Source: Setophaga petechia (Eukaryota > Chordata > Aves > Passeriformes > Parulidae). Taken from it: 64,000 bases of DNA. The notes below the pieces were generated by a model. The model saw only the letters and a list, made by a program, of their open reading frames with translations, had not been told where the DNA came from and did not search any database. The position numbers and the translations under genes were made by a program. Shown here in pieces: positions 10,301 to 23,820 of this stretch; the first letter of the stretch is position 1; every line of letters begins with the position of its first letter. Location: contig JANCRA010000001.1 of assembly GCA_024362935.1 (NCBI GenBank), positions 64,508,930 to 64,572,929 on the forward strand, given 5' to 3'.

Positions 10301-13300
10301 TATTAATTTTAGTGAGTTGTTTTGAATGTATGTCAATTTGAGTGAAAGCTCCTTACTATATTGAAATTTATTACAGGAAAAGGATAATGGGGATGGAAGA
10401 AAATTAAAAAGAAACTGAGTCTCTATAAGCACAGTCAACAGTGTGAAGCATCTTTGCCCTTTTAAAATGCAATTAAAACTTCCGTTAAAAATTGATTTTC
10501 GAATATATACTAAAATAGGGCTAAGAAGAATTTGTATTATTACCCTAAAATCAATTCATTTTCCACATGAATAACAAAAGAAAGGTTCTAAAATAGTCTT
10601 GTTATTTGCAGAGAGGGAAAACACTAGACTGCTGTACCCAGCTCTTCAGTTGAGCAATAATCCAAACACTTCCCAAAGCAGAATGCCATTCACAGTCAGC
10701 TGGAAAAATCATCATAGTTTCATCTTTCCTTTCCCTCAGCAGAAGTTACTCCAGAGAAAATGGGTAATTTAGCTGACTTTTTGCAAAACGCAGCATGCTT
10801 TAGCACTGCCTTCAACTTCCTCATACCCTTCCCTTCATATAAAAAAATCCCTCCTGCCCTCTATGCTCCTGAACACCCAAAGCACAGCCCTGCTTCCCTG
10901 CGGCAACAAAGAGCAATAACCAGAGGAGTTTGCACAGCAGTGGGAAGTTACTCAGCATGCAAGGTAACGCTGCAGGATCAATGACATGACTGTCTGCTCC
11001 AGACTGAGAGCTCATCAGCTGGGAATCACTGAGGTGAGAAAGGACGTGGGGACCAGTCAAAGTTAGGGAGTGTCTGTCAGCTGCCAAAGTGATGTGTCTG
11101 GAAAACACTGCAGGCAGTGCTCAGAGAGGAAAAGGAGAGGTGAATATATGGAAGTGTTGATGCTACTTCATATGGCTGAGGTACACCCTCCCTTGGAAGG
11201 CTGGTTAAAGTTCAGGGAAAGGGATTCCAAGTGAAAGAGGTGGAGAGAAGAGCTGTTCCCATGATCAGGTGAATACACAGCCTGTCCCACGATTGTCGAG
11301 GTGAAGGTTGAGAGGTGATATAGCTGCAGCACTCGAGGGGGAGACAACAATATGCAGTGGTAACCAAACAAGTATTTAAGGAAAAGAGATTTTTGGCATA
11401 ATAATGATTGGGTAAAACTGGTGCAGAAAGTTAGGATGGAAATTAGAAGAAGCTCTTAAATCATCACAGTGAAGCAGACCTGTTCTGAGCAGGGAGGGCA
11501 AAAAGAGTGGTTAACTTTGAGATGGAGCTTGAGTGACAATCAGACATTGTTCATCACAGTGCTAGACTGGCCTTGATGGGTTAAGAGCACCTATCAATCA
11601 GTGACCACAGAGTTTTTATAGTGCTGGGAGATCAAACTCAGCAAGAACACAAATAAATCCTCGTCACTGATGCTGAAGTTGCTATCGGCTGTTTCAGCTG
11701 TGGTGGTTTGTTTGTCACACTGGTTGTTTTGGGCTGTCTGTAGGCACTAGAGAAGATGAGAACCTGCACTCTGTTCACATGAATATGAACATCACCTCAC
11801 AAGTCATCATTTTTTAATGAAAGCCTGTATTCTGGAACATAAGATGTTAGCCTCCAGGGAAACATATCAGCTTGTCATCTGTCCCACAAGTCAACAGGTA
11901 AAGAAAAAAAGGCAATATTGTTTTCTTTCCTGCTAGAATTCATTTGAATACCAGATCTTTCTGCTTATTAATATTTCAGTTCTCCTCAAACATGAAATGG
12001 ATTGCAATATCAGATAAGCTGGTAGAACTCTTATGTTTGTCATATATTATTTTGATTTAATCATAAGAAATTACGTCAATAGGTTGCCCCTATATAATCA
12101 TGCACCATGCACAGAGATCTTAATTACGCTGTTCATCAATATTCATGATAGCCCATATTATCCAGGGTATTATCCTATATTGTTACATGTGATGTCACAT
12201 GAATACCATATGGGAGAGGGATTTAAAAAAGGTTACAGGCTAATAAGTGTATTTTATTCCACTCAGAACACTCAAGAGAAACAGTTCTTTTCAAAGATCC
12301 AGAGACTGTAATTACATGCAAAATGTTAAGTCACCTTAAAGGCAAATGCTAACCCAGATGGACTAAAGATTAAAATTAAAAGCTAAAACTTCCTATTGTT
12401 ATTAGTGCCCCACTGCACTAGATATTGTGCAAATATATGAAAAAGGTGATTCTCATCATAATTCTACCTTTCAGCTTGGTTCTTCTAGAGCAGAAATTGT
12501 AGTAGGTTTAAGCTAGCAGCTGGTGGTCATATAATAGCAGTGAATTACAATGATTTATAATGCCAGAAATTTTGTATGTAATTCCCTGTGAAGTTTCCTA
12601 GGAGCTGTTCCTACAAAATGCTGCTTTGGCATGTCAGCCTTACCACTTAATTTGATTTACCCATTGTGTGCCACAGCCCTTGCACATCGTGCCTACTCCT
12701 GGGCCACAAACTCAACAGGGCACAGAGGCAGCTGGACAACTCAGGGGACTCACATGAAATCTGGATGCAGCTCCCTGCCCACTACCGGCTTCTCAAGTGT
12801 CACTGGCCTCTGTGATTATATGGATGTGTGAACAGGAGATGTTCCTGCCATCCTTCAGTGCAGCAGGGGGAGCACAACCAATATCTCTGGCACACCAGCA
12901 TGACTGCGACGCTGTAACAACTCCCTGTGCCTTACAACATGATTTATAACTATCTCGATAGTGTTTGAAGTCTTGATTCTGCAAACAACTCAAGTGCCAC
13001 TGTACACACAGGAGATCAGAGGGCTGGACCCAGGAGGATCTGGGAAGGCTGAGCCACACTGAGGTTCAGAGAGGAGGCCCAACTTCATCATGAGTGAGCA
13101 CCACAGCCAGCAAAGAACTGAGAAGTTGGGATTTCTGCTGAGGAGCTCCTCCCTCAGTCCACTTTTGAAGCTGGTGTTTTTCACTGAGGGGCACTATCAG
13201 AACTTCTCAATTCATACAGAACATTGTTAGTTAATTCTTGTCTAGAATTAGTATTTTGCTCTTCCAAACACTATTTGCTGCTTGAAGCAGACTGCAGACT

Positions 13301-15128
13301 GATGGAGGTGCATGTATTGCCTGAAGCAAAGCAGCATTCTCCTTCTTTATCTTAACATTGCAATGTTTCTCCTCTTTGACATAAACAGTGTCCAAAGCAC
13401 TCTAATCCCATCCACGTCCAGTACAAACAGAGCAAACAAGGAATGATTTATGCATGCTTGACTGCACTCTATATCTTATTAGATAAAGATGAATTACTGT
13501 ACTGGACAGGGAGACATTCTCCTGAAAAACCCATCTTTGTAGATTCTGGTGCTCAATCTCATGCCTTGTGCAAATGTATTTTAGTAAGCTCTTGCCATTT
13601 TCCACTTGCTGATACCACACACAGCAGAGTGACCCAAGCAGAGCACTGAGGGAGGTTCCCTTGCTAGCTGCAAGACACAGATCCAGCTTATCACTTCCAA
13701 ATGAGTCTGCTATTGTGTTCCAGGACAGGTGTCATTTCCCAACTTCTGCCACATGCTGATAACATTATTTAAGCAAAAGACCGAATCCTTTCCCTCTTTC
13801 CTTCCATCATCCCATTGTATGCACTGCACTCTCTGCCTTTGTAGCCACTTCTGAGACAAATATGTCCATTTACACATAGAGCAAGAATTTAACTTTGTTG
13901 ATCCTGGACAGAAAGCCAAGGGTCTGCATCTTGTGAAAAGTTTTATGCATGGCTGTGATACGGAATTGATGCTTCCTTCTAGGGAAAAATATGTTTTAAA
14001 ACCCATGAATTGTTGATACAGGTTCAGCTGCTATCAGAATAACCCCAATCCAGTTTGTCCTTAAGTAGCTGGACAGGTACATTAGCCATTGTTCAAACCA
14101 ACAAAGAAGTAAATTAACAACAAATAAGCTATTTTTTCCCATTCTCCTTCCATTTTCTCTAGGTTTCAGTATGAACTGATCAAACTCAAATTTCATTTGT
14201 CTCCTCCCACGGCATCTTACTCTCTAGCCATAAAAAGACTGAATAAAATCCATGTTCAAGCTCTTTCTTCTGAAGGTAACACAGTGACAGCACTCATGTG
14301 CAACAAACTGCACCGCAGTTTTTAATAAATCAGTCTTTACAAAAGCATTTCTAGAACTTCTCTTCTAGAACTGGCAGCGTAATGAAGAATGTCCCTACTT
14401 CTTAGTCTCAGACTGGAATATTAAATTACTTTTCAACAGTTTCATTGCTCTCTGAAATTTTTTAATTACAGTCTCTGTTCTTATTTTACTCAGTACACCT
14501 TTGCTTGCAAGAGGCAATACCCTGTGATTTCAGGGCCACAGCTACCAGGTAACTGCTCAGTTCCCATGTCCCAGCTAAGATACCAGACAAACCCCCTGTG
14601 GTGCTGCTGGGTGCTTTCATTGCTGCAGGCATCGACTGGGCTCTCAGCTGAGAACTCTCACTGCACAAAAGCCACTGCACAGCAATCAGGAAAAGTCCAT
14701 TATGAATACCCCCTGCATACCAAGCTACCACTGACCCGAGAGAATTTTTTTCCATGATAGGACCAGGGCTCAGATGGTGGTGATTTCCAGCTGGTGAGCC
14801 AGCTTCAAACATCAGTTCTAGAAGCAAAAAGCTCTATGAGGGTAATGATGCCCTTAAGACACACAGTTGTATAGGTTTTTCCTTTAAAAACAATCAATCA
14901 CATCACTTTTCCCAGCCTTCAAATAAAAAGAAGAGTATATAATTGTAAGGCTGCACTCCCAACATGATCTAACAAGAGTGATGCCAACTCCTGTATGCTA
15001 TGAAGAATTATTGCACAGAAAATGTCCCCCTGTTCTGCAGTAGACATTCCCTAGTGCAATGTTTTTTCTTTCAGCCTTAATTGAATTTTGTAGCATTTGC
15101 TTGTAGATGCTGTTGTTACCCAATAAGC

Positions 15129-15161
15129 TTTTTCTTTCTTGCTCTCTCTCTTTTTTTTTTT
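15129..15161. repeat. Pyrimidine-rich low-complexity tract
   Basis: A run of only T and C apart from one G: T-rich, then CTCTCTCTC, then eleven T. It is simple sequence with no associated exon that I can see. Confidence 0.8.
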
Positions 15162-15647
15162 AATTAGAGGTGCCATTTACAATTCGCCTTCTACCAGGTC
15201 AGAGAATAGAACAGAAATCCAACTTTACATAACAACTGGCAATTCAAATTGTTAAATCAAGCCAAGAGTCAGTATAATGCAATGTTAATTTTCATAGGGT
15301 AGATAGAATATGAAATATTTTTATATCCCTAGTAATTTACAGAGTACATTAGGTTTATGTTTTGAAATCAGATTGTTACCAAGAGCTTTCTGTTTAAAAA
15401 TATTTCATGAAGCCAAGAAAGTAAAAGTCTGAGACTTACTGAAGAGCTGGGAAATTGTCATCATGTTGAACGCTCTGTTATTCCTGCCCTGAATTGTCAG
15501 CTTGGGCAATATTCTTATAGGAGAACTGGGAGAAGCTAAATCACATGAACCCTCCTATCATCTCATGCTCAGATGGCTGTGGGCAAAATAGGTATTTAAA
15601 TTACAGCGCCTGTTCAGTTAAACTGATTTCTTCCACTGCTGACCAGG

Positions 15648-15675
15648 AGCAGTAGGATTTCAGCAGTAGGATTTC
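15648..15675. repeat. 14-bp perfect tandem duplication
   Basis: The unit AGCAGTAGGATTTC occurs twice back to back, at 15648-15661 and 15662-15675, then AG begins a third copy. This looks like a small replication-slippage duplication. Confidence 0.95.
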
Positions 15676-17175
15676 AGCTCTCCTCTTGTGCTACTTGTAA
15701 TTATACATTTTCTGAACTGCCGTTCGTACTCTACTGTGCACAAGAGGGAGAAGACCTTTTTTAGCTGGAGGTCTGGGTATACTCAAACCTTTTATGGGAT
15801 CTCCAGTGGATGTCAGAGATCATTCAGTGCTCAGTGGCAGTACTGGAACCCATATTTATTCTCTTCCCTTTTTCAGTTGTGCTGGTATGCACAGTCTCAC
15901 AGGTGTAGACATGATGGAAAATGTAAAGCACAAGAACATAAATCAGAAAGGCCTCCATACTTGCCATGACAAGCTTTTTAAGTCACAGCATCTGATACTA
16001 TTCTGTCCTTTCCAAACTGAAACTATTGGCAAGAGCCTTAAAAACTCTTGTTGAGCTAAGAGCCTCAACCAACCCTATGGCAACCTGCATGCCTGTGTTC
16101 ATTGCTAACCTTCTGTTATATAATCTGCTCTTCAGGAACTGGTCCTATTTTCTGGAAAACATCCTTGGATCCTTCTTCATCCATGTTGTCTCTGGCTCAT
16201 CAATTAGCCTCTAAGGAATGAGATTAAGGACTTCCACACTTTGTCAAAAAACATGACCCTTTCTTTGCTCCTATTACAAGACAGCAGCATTACTGGAAGT
16301 GTCTTTATTCAAAAAGGTTCATAATGTGCACTTCTCCAACATTCATCAGAGTTACTGGCATCTCTCTTAATCAAAGTGAATAAAAACATCAGTATCATGT
16401 TTTCCACAAAGTTTGCACTTTGCAGTCACCCACACTTCCCTACAAATAATGAGCTCCCCTAACATCATATTCCCAAAATTTTTTTTCTCCTTTTTTTTTC
16501 ATACAAAGTAGGGCACACAAAAAAAGACAACCTGGTCTGTCAAGCGGCTGAAAAACATCTACTAAGCCTTATCCAAATATTCCTACATAATGAAACCTCT
16601 CCTGTCAGTCCATGAGACTGAAGTTCAAGTCTTATTAAAGGCTCATTTTCAAAATCTCCTCACATAGTAGAAATCCAGGAAGAGATTTCTTTTGAGAATA
16701 ACCACAGCCTATGTCCATGTTGCTGCTGAATTTCATTTACCACTATGAGAAATAAGTGTCTTTCTTTCTGGGAACTGCAAATAGTAGAATATATTAGTTT
16801 TATATTTTCTATTCCTATTTTAAATGAAGGCAATAAGACTCAAAAGATGAAGGTTGGACACAGATGGAAAGGGATATAAGCTGACAAGAGTAAGCAAAGT
16901 CCGGAATATCAGGGATCCAGTGACACTGGATCTGTTCTGTGAAACTGGATGGAGCTGCTGGGACAGGCTGGGTGAAGGGATTAAAGTGGATCAAGTTAAA
17001 CTGGGAGAATCCATAAAGAGCCTTGTGAACCATAAGAAGATTGATAAAAAACGCGCTGGATGGAAATTGCTGCTATGGTTCTCTTGTAGTCTATCATACC
17101 AGCTGGGCACTTGAATCTTTGCTGCCTCCTCCAGTTCTCTGTCACACAAATGACCTCATCTGAGACAACTCTGTA

Positions 17176-17412
17176 CACAGAGTCAAAGGGAGCAGAGGTA
17201 ATGGGCACACACTGAAAGGCAGGAGGTTCCCCTGTTTTTCACTGTGGGAGTGACCAAGCACAGGCACAGGTTGCCCAGATAAGGCTGTGGAGTCTCCATC
17301 CCTGGAGCTGTTGCTGCGCTGCTGCTGTGGTCACACAGCTGGAGCAGGGGGGCTGGATGAGATGACCCCCAGAGGGCCCTTCCAGCCTCAGCCATTCAGT
17401 GATTCCATGACA
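17176..17412 (+). mobile_element. CR1 LINE, 5'-truncated 3' end fragment
   Basis: The segment follows the 3' untranslated region of CR1 non-LTR retrotransposons. It shows in order AATGGGCACACACTGA, a GGAGGTTCC motif, the diverged CACAGGTTGCCCAG block, GTGGAGTCTCCATCCCTGGA, then GGCTGGATGAGATGACCCCC with CCTTCCAGCCTCAGCC. It ends in the CR1-type 3' motif CATTCAGTGATTCCATGA. The reverse transcriptase region is absent, as in most CR1 copies, which are 5'-truncated on insertion. The sequence is diverged and has lost bases compared with the form I recall, so it is an old, inactive copy. The left boundary is approximate; the right boundary is set by the terminal octamer-like repeat. Confidence 0.85.
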
Positions 17413-20400
17413 CCAAAGGATTTCACTCTACACTTGCTGCTGCTGTGTGGGTGTTGTGTCACAAATGCCTTTAACTCAACTTCTGTACATTCTCAAAAGT
17501 CACTGGTGAGATAATCGTTTGGCTTGCTTGACTTCCTCGAGGACAAATTAGATTCTCCTCATATATGCTTTACCTTGCCTTACATTATTATCTTGCTCCT
17601 GTAGACCTTGTTCAATGAGGCACAAACCCTGTGATTTTAATGACAATATTGCCATAGTTACTGTAGGACTGTGCCCTAGAAAATCATCAAACTTTTCACT
17701 TCCTTTTTTGTAATTTCCATTTTAGAGGCAAATTACCTGTGGTGCTTCCTGCAGTTTATTTATGCTTCAGAGTGCAGCTCTTTGGCTGCAAAGCCCTTCA
17801 CCTGCTGATAGCCGATATGATTGAAACCCAAGCCCTGATGTTCCTAACTCAATCTTGAATTTAGCCTGGTGCCTTGTGAGCAGCCATTCAGTCTCTGCTC
17901 TCAGGTACGACTGGAGGGGCCTCTGCTGTGCCAACCTGACAGCTCTAGCCAACCTTGGCAGCCTCTGAGTTTTACAGGCTGCTTTGCTTTAAAAGCAGGC
18001 TGTGATGCTGGGACCAGAATAAGTACAAAATATGTTACCATCAGATATACAAACAAATCTCTGAGGCACAGGAGATGTTCTTACAAGAATGTTCTGCTCT
18101 GCTTGGATCAGTCTCCCTGGTCTGAAACTTTTGAACTATACCAGAATTGGAGATAATTCAAAAGCTGGAAAAATAAATCTCTCCTCACAGATACTTGATG
18201 TCATTTTCAATGAAAAACTAATTAGTTTTCTCTCCCTGTGACCAAAAAGCATGTCTTTTCTACTGTCAGACCTGGAAGAATTATGAAACTTAAGCACAAG
18301 CACATGTCATGATGCTAATGAAGCTTTGTCTTAGTTTCAATCCACTCTATGCAGAAGCAATCAGACTAACAAAAACCTAAACCAGCCCAAAATCCTATTT
18401 TCTCCTATCTTTGAGGAAATTAAGGAAGGGTTAAAAAAATGAAGAGGATTTTTACTGTCTCTTGACCTCTAAAACACATAAAAATACATATGTAAAAAAT
18501 ATTTAACTTAAAGCTGATTACTCCATTCTTCTGGTTGATATTTGACTTATGCTCAAGAAGAGTAGCCAGAAGAAAAGTCCACTACAGAAAACGAAATTAC
18601 TACAACGGTGGTTTTTTCCATGAATACTTAAGAGAGTCTTTGTTCATGTTCATGAACTATGTATCTCCTTAAAAATAATTTATTTCATGTCATGGTTTTT
18701 GGGGGATATCTGTGGAAACACTACACATGGGGATGCAGCTGTGAAATAACTCCAGCTTTTTCTAAGCAAGTTTGAGATAATTAGGTGGAGCAATAGCTAT
18801 TTCTACTGCTTTTATTTTTAATATAGAAAGAGGGATGTGCACTTGATCAAAGTATGAACCAGAGGACAGGTGAACTCTGACATAGATAACTTGGAGTTAA
18901 GGTCAATATAGAAAGTTTTAGGAAATACCATCTTTGTATGTCCATGTACTTTCATGCCATGCGTAAAATTTAAATAATTTTCTATATTCATATGATAAAT
19001 ATGTGCATGGTGATATTTCCTTTATTGCAGAGAACTTTACAGCTTGACAGAATGTTGGGATGGTTTCCCTCTAAGAGCAAGTGGGGATGGTGTCTAAATT
19101 GCTCTGAACGTGTACGGAGGGAAAAGGAGTGAGGAATAACATCTCCAAACTTCATTATGATGATGGATGTGGACAGCTGGTGATTTATGCAAATAGTCAA
19201 GGCTGCCTCTAAGGTAGGATGCACCTCCTGCAGGCTGCAAGAACAAGGCACAGGCACTTAGCAGGAAACAGAAGAACAGAACATGTGACCACTGAAATGA
19301 AGCTGTACATGAATGTCTTAATTGTTTTGTCTTACCCCTACTGAATAAGACAGCAAACATTCTACAAGTAACAAGCTGATGAAATGTCCATGTTTAAAAT
19401 CAAAACAAGGTTGGAGTTAAAAAATATCTTGGTGTAGAAGTGTTTGAACATTTATTCTAATATTTATTGCCAAAATTATTGCCTGTAAGCCCTTGACATT
19501 GAACCTCTTCACTTTGTTAACTGCTTGACAAACAGAGAACAAAACCGACTGTCTCTGCTGAAGAATGCAAATATCAGAGAAGACATAAATACAGACACAC
19601 CAAGGGCAGGCAAACAACCCTGCCTGAAGTAATTCTGATGTTCCCAGGCAGTGCAGGAAAAATTAGGAACAAAATAACTGAAGGGGATGAAATAGGAGGA
19701 TCAGAAAAGCTGGAGGACTCTGGGTTAAGGCAGTTAAGGTGAAGATCAGGGGGCTTCTGAAGAGCAGTGAGAAGCCAGACAGAATTTATGAATATGGAAG
19801 GGATCTCAGTAATGCCCTCCCCACTCACTAAACCAGTCAGAAATTAAGATGCTCTGACATATACTGACATTTATCTCCTTCCACTGTTCTGATTAAAATT
19901 GGTCCACAGTTACTTGTAGCTTTGCCATGTGTTGAAATGAAGAGGAAAAAAGTACTTTTGAGAGCAGTTAATTTGGAATTAAATTAGTTTCTTCACAGAT
20001 CAGATGATATGTACATAGCAGAACCTTATTGATTTATACCAGAATGTAAGAAAGAGCAAAGGACAGTGAGACATTACTCCTCATAGAATTGCAAAGCTAT
20101 ATACCAATCAAAAGCAATCAAAGAAAGAGGGAAAAAAATTGAAAATAATTGTGCTCTGAAGGATCTTTTTTAAAAAGATTTTTTTTAAGGAAGCTAGAAA
20201 TAAAACAGTTTGGGGTTCCAGAAAGTAATTTTCAACACAGAGTTCATTCGGGGAAGTTGGCATTTTTCCACTGACTTCAGCAAGGCCCTTACAAACCTAG
20301 AAGGTACTACAGCTCACCTGGAGTAAGTCAGCTGTGCCTTGAGGGTGATGCAGAAGGTTGGATAAAACACTGGACTATGCACAGGCTGTTGCCTGAGGAA

Positions 20401-21505
20401 CAGGGATCTTGACCCTGCCAAGTCTGAGAGAAAAGCATTCCAAACAACACACATATCCAATGTAGTTCTGAGGGCTTCACTCACCAAAGTAGAAGAAAAT
20501 ATGAGAGAGATGGAATGGGAAGAAAAGTCATGCAGAAAAACGTAGTTAAAACTTGTTTAAAATCAAAGGTTAAAGCCATCCTGTGAAAAAGGAAGAGAAC
20601 TCCAGGCAACTTTTGGTTCGGTAAAGAAATAAAGGCAACAATAAAAACAAAGCCTACTTGTAAATCTAGGGTTGGAATAAATGAGATAGACACCAGCAGA
20701 AATGACAGGTTTGAGTACAGGAAGTTCATATGGCTTGCTAAAGACATAAAGACTCAAATCCGTGACGACCAGAGGTAAACACCTACAGCTGTTAACAGAG
20801 ATAGAGAAGAATTGGAACTTCTTCATAAATATTCATGAAACAGAAAAAAACAGGACAGTGCATCTGTATCCTGTGAAAACAGGTGCTCTCCAGCCTATCA
20901 GTTGTAAAGAGGATGCTAAACTACAACCATGGGGGATGCATGCTTTTCAGTCAGGCAATCCAGATAATTTCTACCCAGAAGCCTAAAATTTTGGGTCAGC
21001 AATTTTTACTGAGTTAATTTTTTTAATATATCTTGGAATACTAGGGCATTGATAGAATACTTAGGTACCAAAATCTTGTGCCAATATTTAAAACCTTCCG
21101 TATGATAGTCTTTGCAAATGGAGCAAATTCATAAGGAAAACACAATTTGGGAAAAATCAAAGTGATTGTGATTCAGCATGGGAGAAAGGAGAGAGGTAAA
21201 TGTATGCATCTGGCCTGACATATGTTTTGGCTCAGGTCTGTGAAAGGAAAAAGATACATCCTGTAAAGAAATGTCACAAAGAACAAGTGATAAATAATGA
21301 ATAAAGATTCTGCTTTGTTTGTTTATAGAATATCAAGAGCATCCTGCTAGGTGCATTTTCAATTATCATTCATTCTGCACAGCCCTACTGTGATTGCTTT
21401 AACCTTGATTTTAAGACAGCAGTAACAGTAATGTGCAAACATATTGGTACAGCCACAGTAGCAAGGCAAGAATGGTGAAAAGTGTATTTATAAAGCAGTA
21501 AAATC

Positions 21506-21666
21506 ACATTAAAACTGCGATGCACTAAAAGCCACATTGTAGCAGCATCTGGGAAAAGGGTATTCACAAACCAATAATATCCTATTAAAACTAATGTGCA
21601 ATAAAAGCAGATTGCAGCAGAATTTCTAACAGCCTTCAGACAGACCTCTGGAAATGGGTTTTTGAC
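21506..21666. repeat. Degenerate direct duplication, about 76-bp spacing
   Basis: Segment 21506-21567 and segment 21582-21666 share an ordered series of motifs: ATTAAAACT, then ATGCACTAAAAGC versus GTGCAATAAAAGC, then ATTGTAGCAG versus ATTGCAGCAG. A later pair is TCTGGGAAAAGGGT versus TCTGGAAATGGGT. The second copy carries about 20 extra bases before the last block. It reads as an old tandem duplication with later divergence. Confidence 0.6.
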
Positions 21667-21753
21667 CTTTCCCAGTACTGCTGGCTTCAACTCAGCTCTT
21701 GGGGCACTGCTCAGGAAGCACCCAGGACACAGCTTGGGTTAAGTTACCAGGTT

Positions 21754-21771
21754 CCCCCCCCCCTCCCCCCC
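21754..21771. repeat. Poly-C tract
   Basis: Eighteen bases that are all C except one T. Such runs are unstable in replication and error-prone in sequencing, so the exact length should be treated with care. Confidence 0.9.
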
Positions 21772-23725
21772 ATTAACCAAACTCACAGATGTGGTGAGTT
21801 AACCAATTAGGCAGAAAGTAACTTTCTTTAAAAGGACACCTGAAGCTAATTAAACTATTCTGACAAAGAAAATAAGGAAAACATATGTCTGCTTCAAAAT
21901 AAATGTTTTCAAATGGCACATGGCTGTATTTCCACAGATGTTATGCTCCTGCATCCAAACTGCAGTGAAAATAACTGCATGTGAGAATAAATAATGGGAT
22001 CGTTTTGAATAACTGACTTTGCTTACAATTTGAATCACCTTTGTTGAATCTGATTTTTCCCTATGGAAGCCGAATCTAAAATCCGCCCAAGTTCATTGGA
22101 GTTTTTGCATGTCAGTGAGCAAATGTCAATCTCCCCACTGGTCAGATCCTGTTTTACTAAGGGAACCTAATACAGAAAAGCAAGAAAAATTAAAAGTAAA
22201 CACTGGAAAGTGAAATTAATGTTTGTCAGGGCTGTGGTGGCTTAAATTCAGAGGCTACTCTGCAACTCTAAACAAACCTTGATCAAGGTAAGCAGCACCC
22301 ATAAAGCCATCAGGGAACAACAAAGCTCCAAAAATGTGCTCAGGAGACAAAATACCAGCAAGAAAAAAGTGATGCAAGTGTGATTCTGTGATGACATGGA
22401 GATACAGTGGAAGCTGCTGGGAGACCAAGTGGGTACTGGATGAATTATTCCATTAGGGACAACATTCCACTGTTATCCAGTCTCCTGTGTTTCCTGGCGG
22501 TACTGATGAACACCCTGCAGGACATGGGACAGACATGAGGCTGAGAACCATCCCTGCTGCAGGGTCTGACTGTGTGTTCCTGCCCCTGAGGGGACAGGGC
22601 AGGGCTCCTCAGCTCCTGCATCCCACAGAAACAGATGCATGTCCTGTGCTCTGCAGAACAGGGGTACCTTTCTCTGCAAGGCTCCCAGAATCTCAGGCAA
22701 CAAATGCCTTTCCTCTTCACCTAAGGAGACTTCTGCCAGATTTCTTGAGCAAAAATTAGCACTGCTACTACAGATACATCATGCTCTTAGTTCCAATGGA
22801 ATTAATAACTACTGGTGACTATTCACCCTCAGTTAATGTCTTAGCCCAAACCAAAGCCTGGAAATCCACACATACACAGTACACCATTATAAGATTGTTA
22901 ATTCTTTACCAGAAACTCATCTCATGTACATCACATACATAAATGTGCTGGCCTCATGTTTTAAACATCTGAAAAAGCCAATTAGGCTTGTCACTGATCC
23001 CATTGTTTCTTTCTTTTACATTAAGGCTTCTTTATAGTTGAGATCCCTACATGGAATGTGTCTCCAACAAAAATAACATAAAAACAAGGAGCTGAATTTT
23101 ATTCCTCTTGTATAATGAGCTTCCAGTATGGTGCTTACAAAGACTCTGTTCTCATGTAAAGTAAGCAGGAGGGATTAAAAGAGCAAGGGCTGTATTTTAC
23201 ACTCACTTATCAGCTGTGGCTCAGCTCTTCCATGAACTGTATTATCTCATTAAAAATCCACTGACTGTCATGTTGCTCAGTCAGGATATACAGGGGGCTG
23301 CTGTTCTCTTCTCTGAGTGACAGGCATCACAAGAAATGTGGTGGGCTGAATGACATGAGTGGCTGGGGAGAATAAATCCATAACAGCACAATGCAGTGGA
23401 AAAATATCCTTCCAGTGTGATTCCATTTATTTTGGCAGAGATATAGATCAAAGTCCTTGGGACCAAAATTTGGTTTGTTTTCATTTTTTTTCCCCAGTGC
23501 AAAAAAAAACCAAACAAAAAAAGCATAAACTGGAGATGCAGACAGCTCTTTTTTCACTGCAGGATAAGAACTGAGCACAAGATAGAGATAAGGATGCACA
23601 GCCCTTCAAAGCCTGAGCACTGACCTTGAACTTCCTGAGGACTAACTCTGACAAGGGACTATCTCTGCCAAGCTTAGCATAACAGACTCCCTGGAATAAT
23701 TTGGGCTGTAGTAGCCCCAGGTACG

Positions 23726-23820
23726 GAAACAAAAAAAAAAAAAACAAAAAACCCCACAAAAAACAAAAAAAACCAAACAAACAAACCAACCAAACAAACA
23801 AAAAAACAACCAAAAAAAAC
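23726..23820. repeat. A/C-rich low-complexity tract
   Basis: About 95 bases made only of A and C on the plus strand, starting with a 14-A run and continuing with irregular AAAC and AACC units. The plus-strand open frame across it encodes only K, N, Q, T and P and is an artefact. It could be a decayed poly-A tail or a simple repeat; no retrocopy is recognisable beside it. Confidence 0.9.

Larger units (their letters stand above)
7461..17175. other. Intergenic, no gene recognised
   Basis: AT-rich sequence with stops in all frames. The open frames present (up to about 113 codons near 14.49-14.83 kb, minus strand) resemble no protein I know. Features seen are a 14-A run at 10269-10282, a pyrimidine tract at 15129-15161, a 14-bp tandem duplication at 15648-15675, and a small palindrome at 8325-8340 (CAGTCAC-AA-GTGACTG). 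No RNA gene was recognised. Confidence 0.6.

Noticed and set aside
20330..20430. Weak resemblance to a CR1 3' region.
   Set aside because: Only scattered short words match and the terminal repeat motif is absent.
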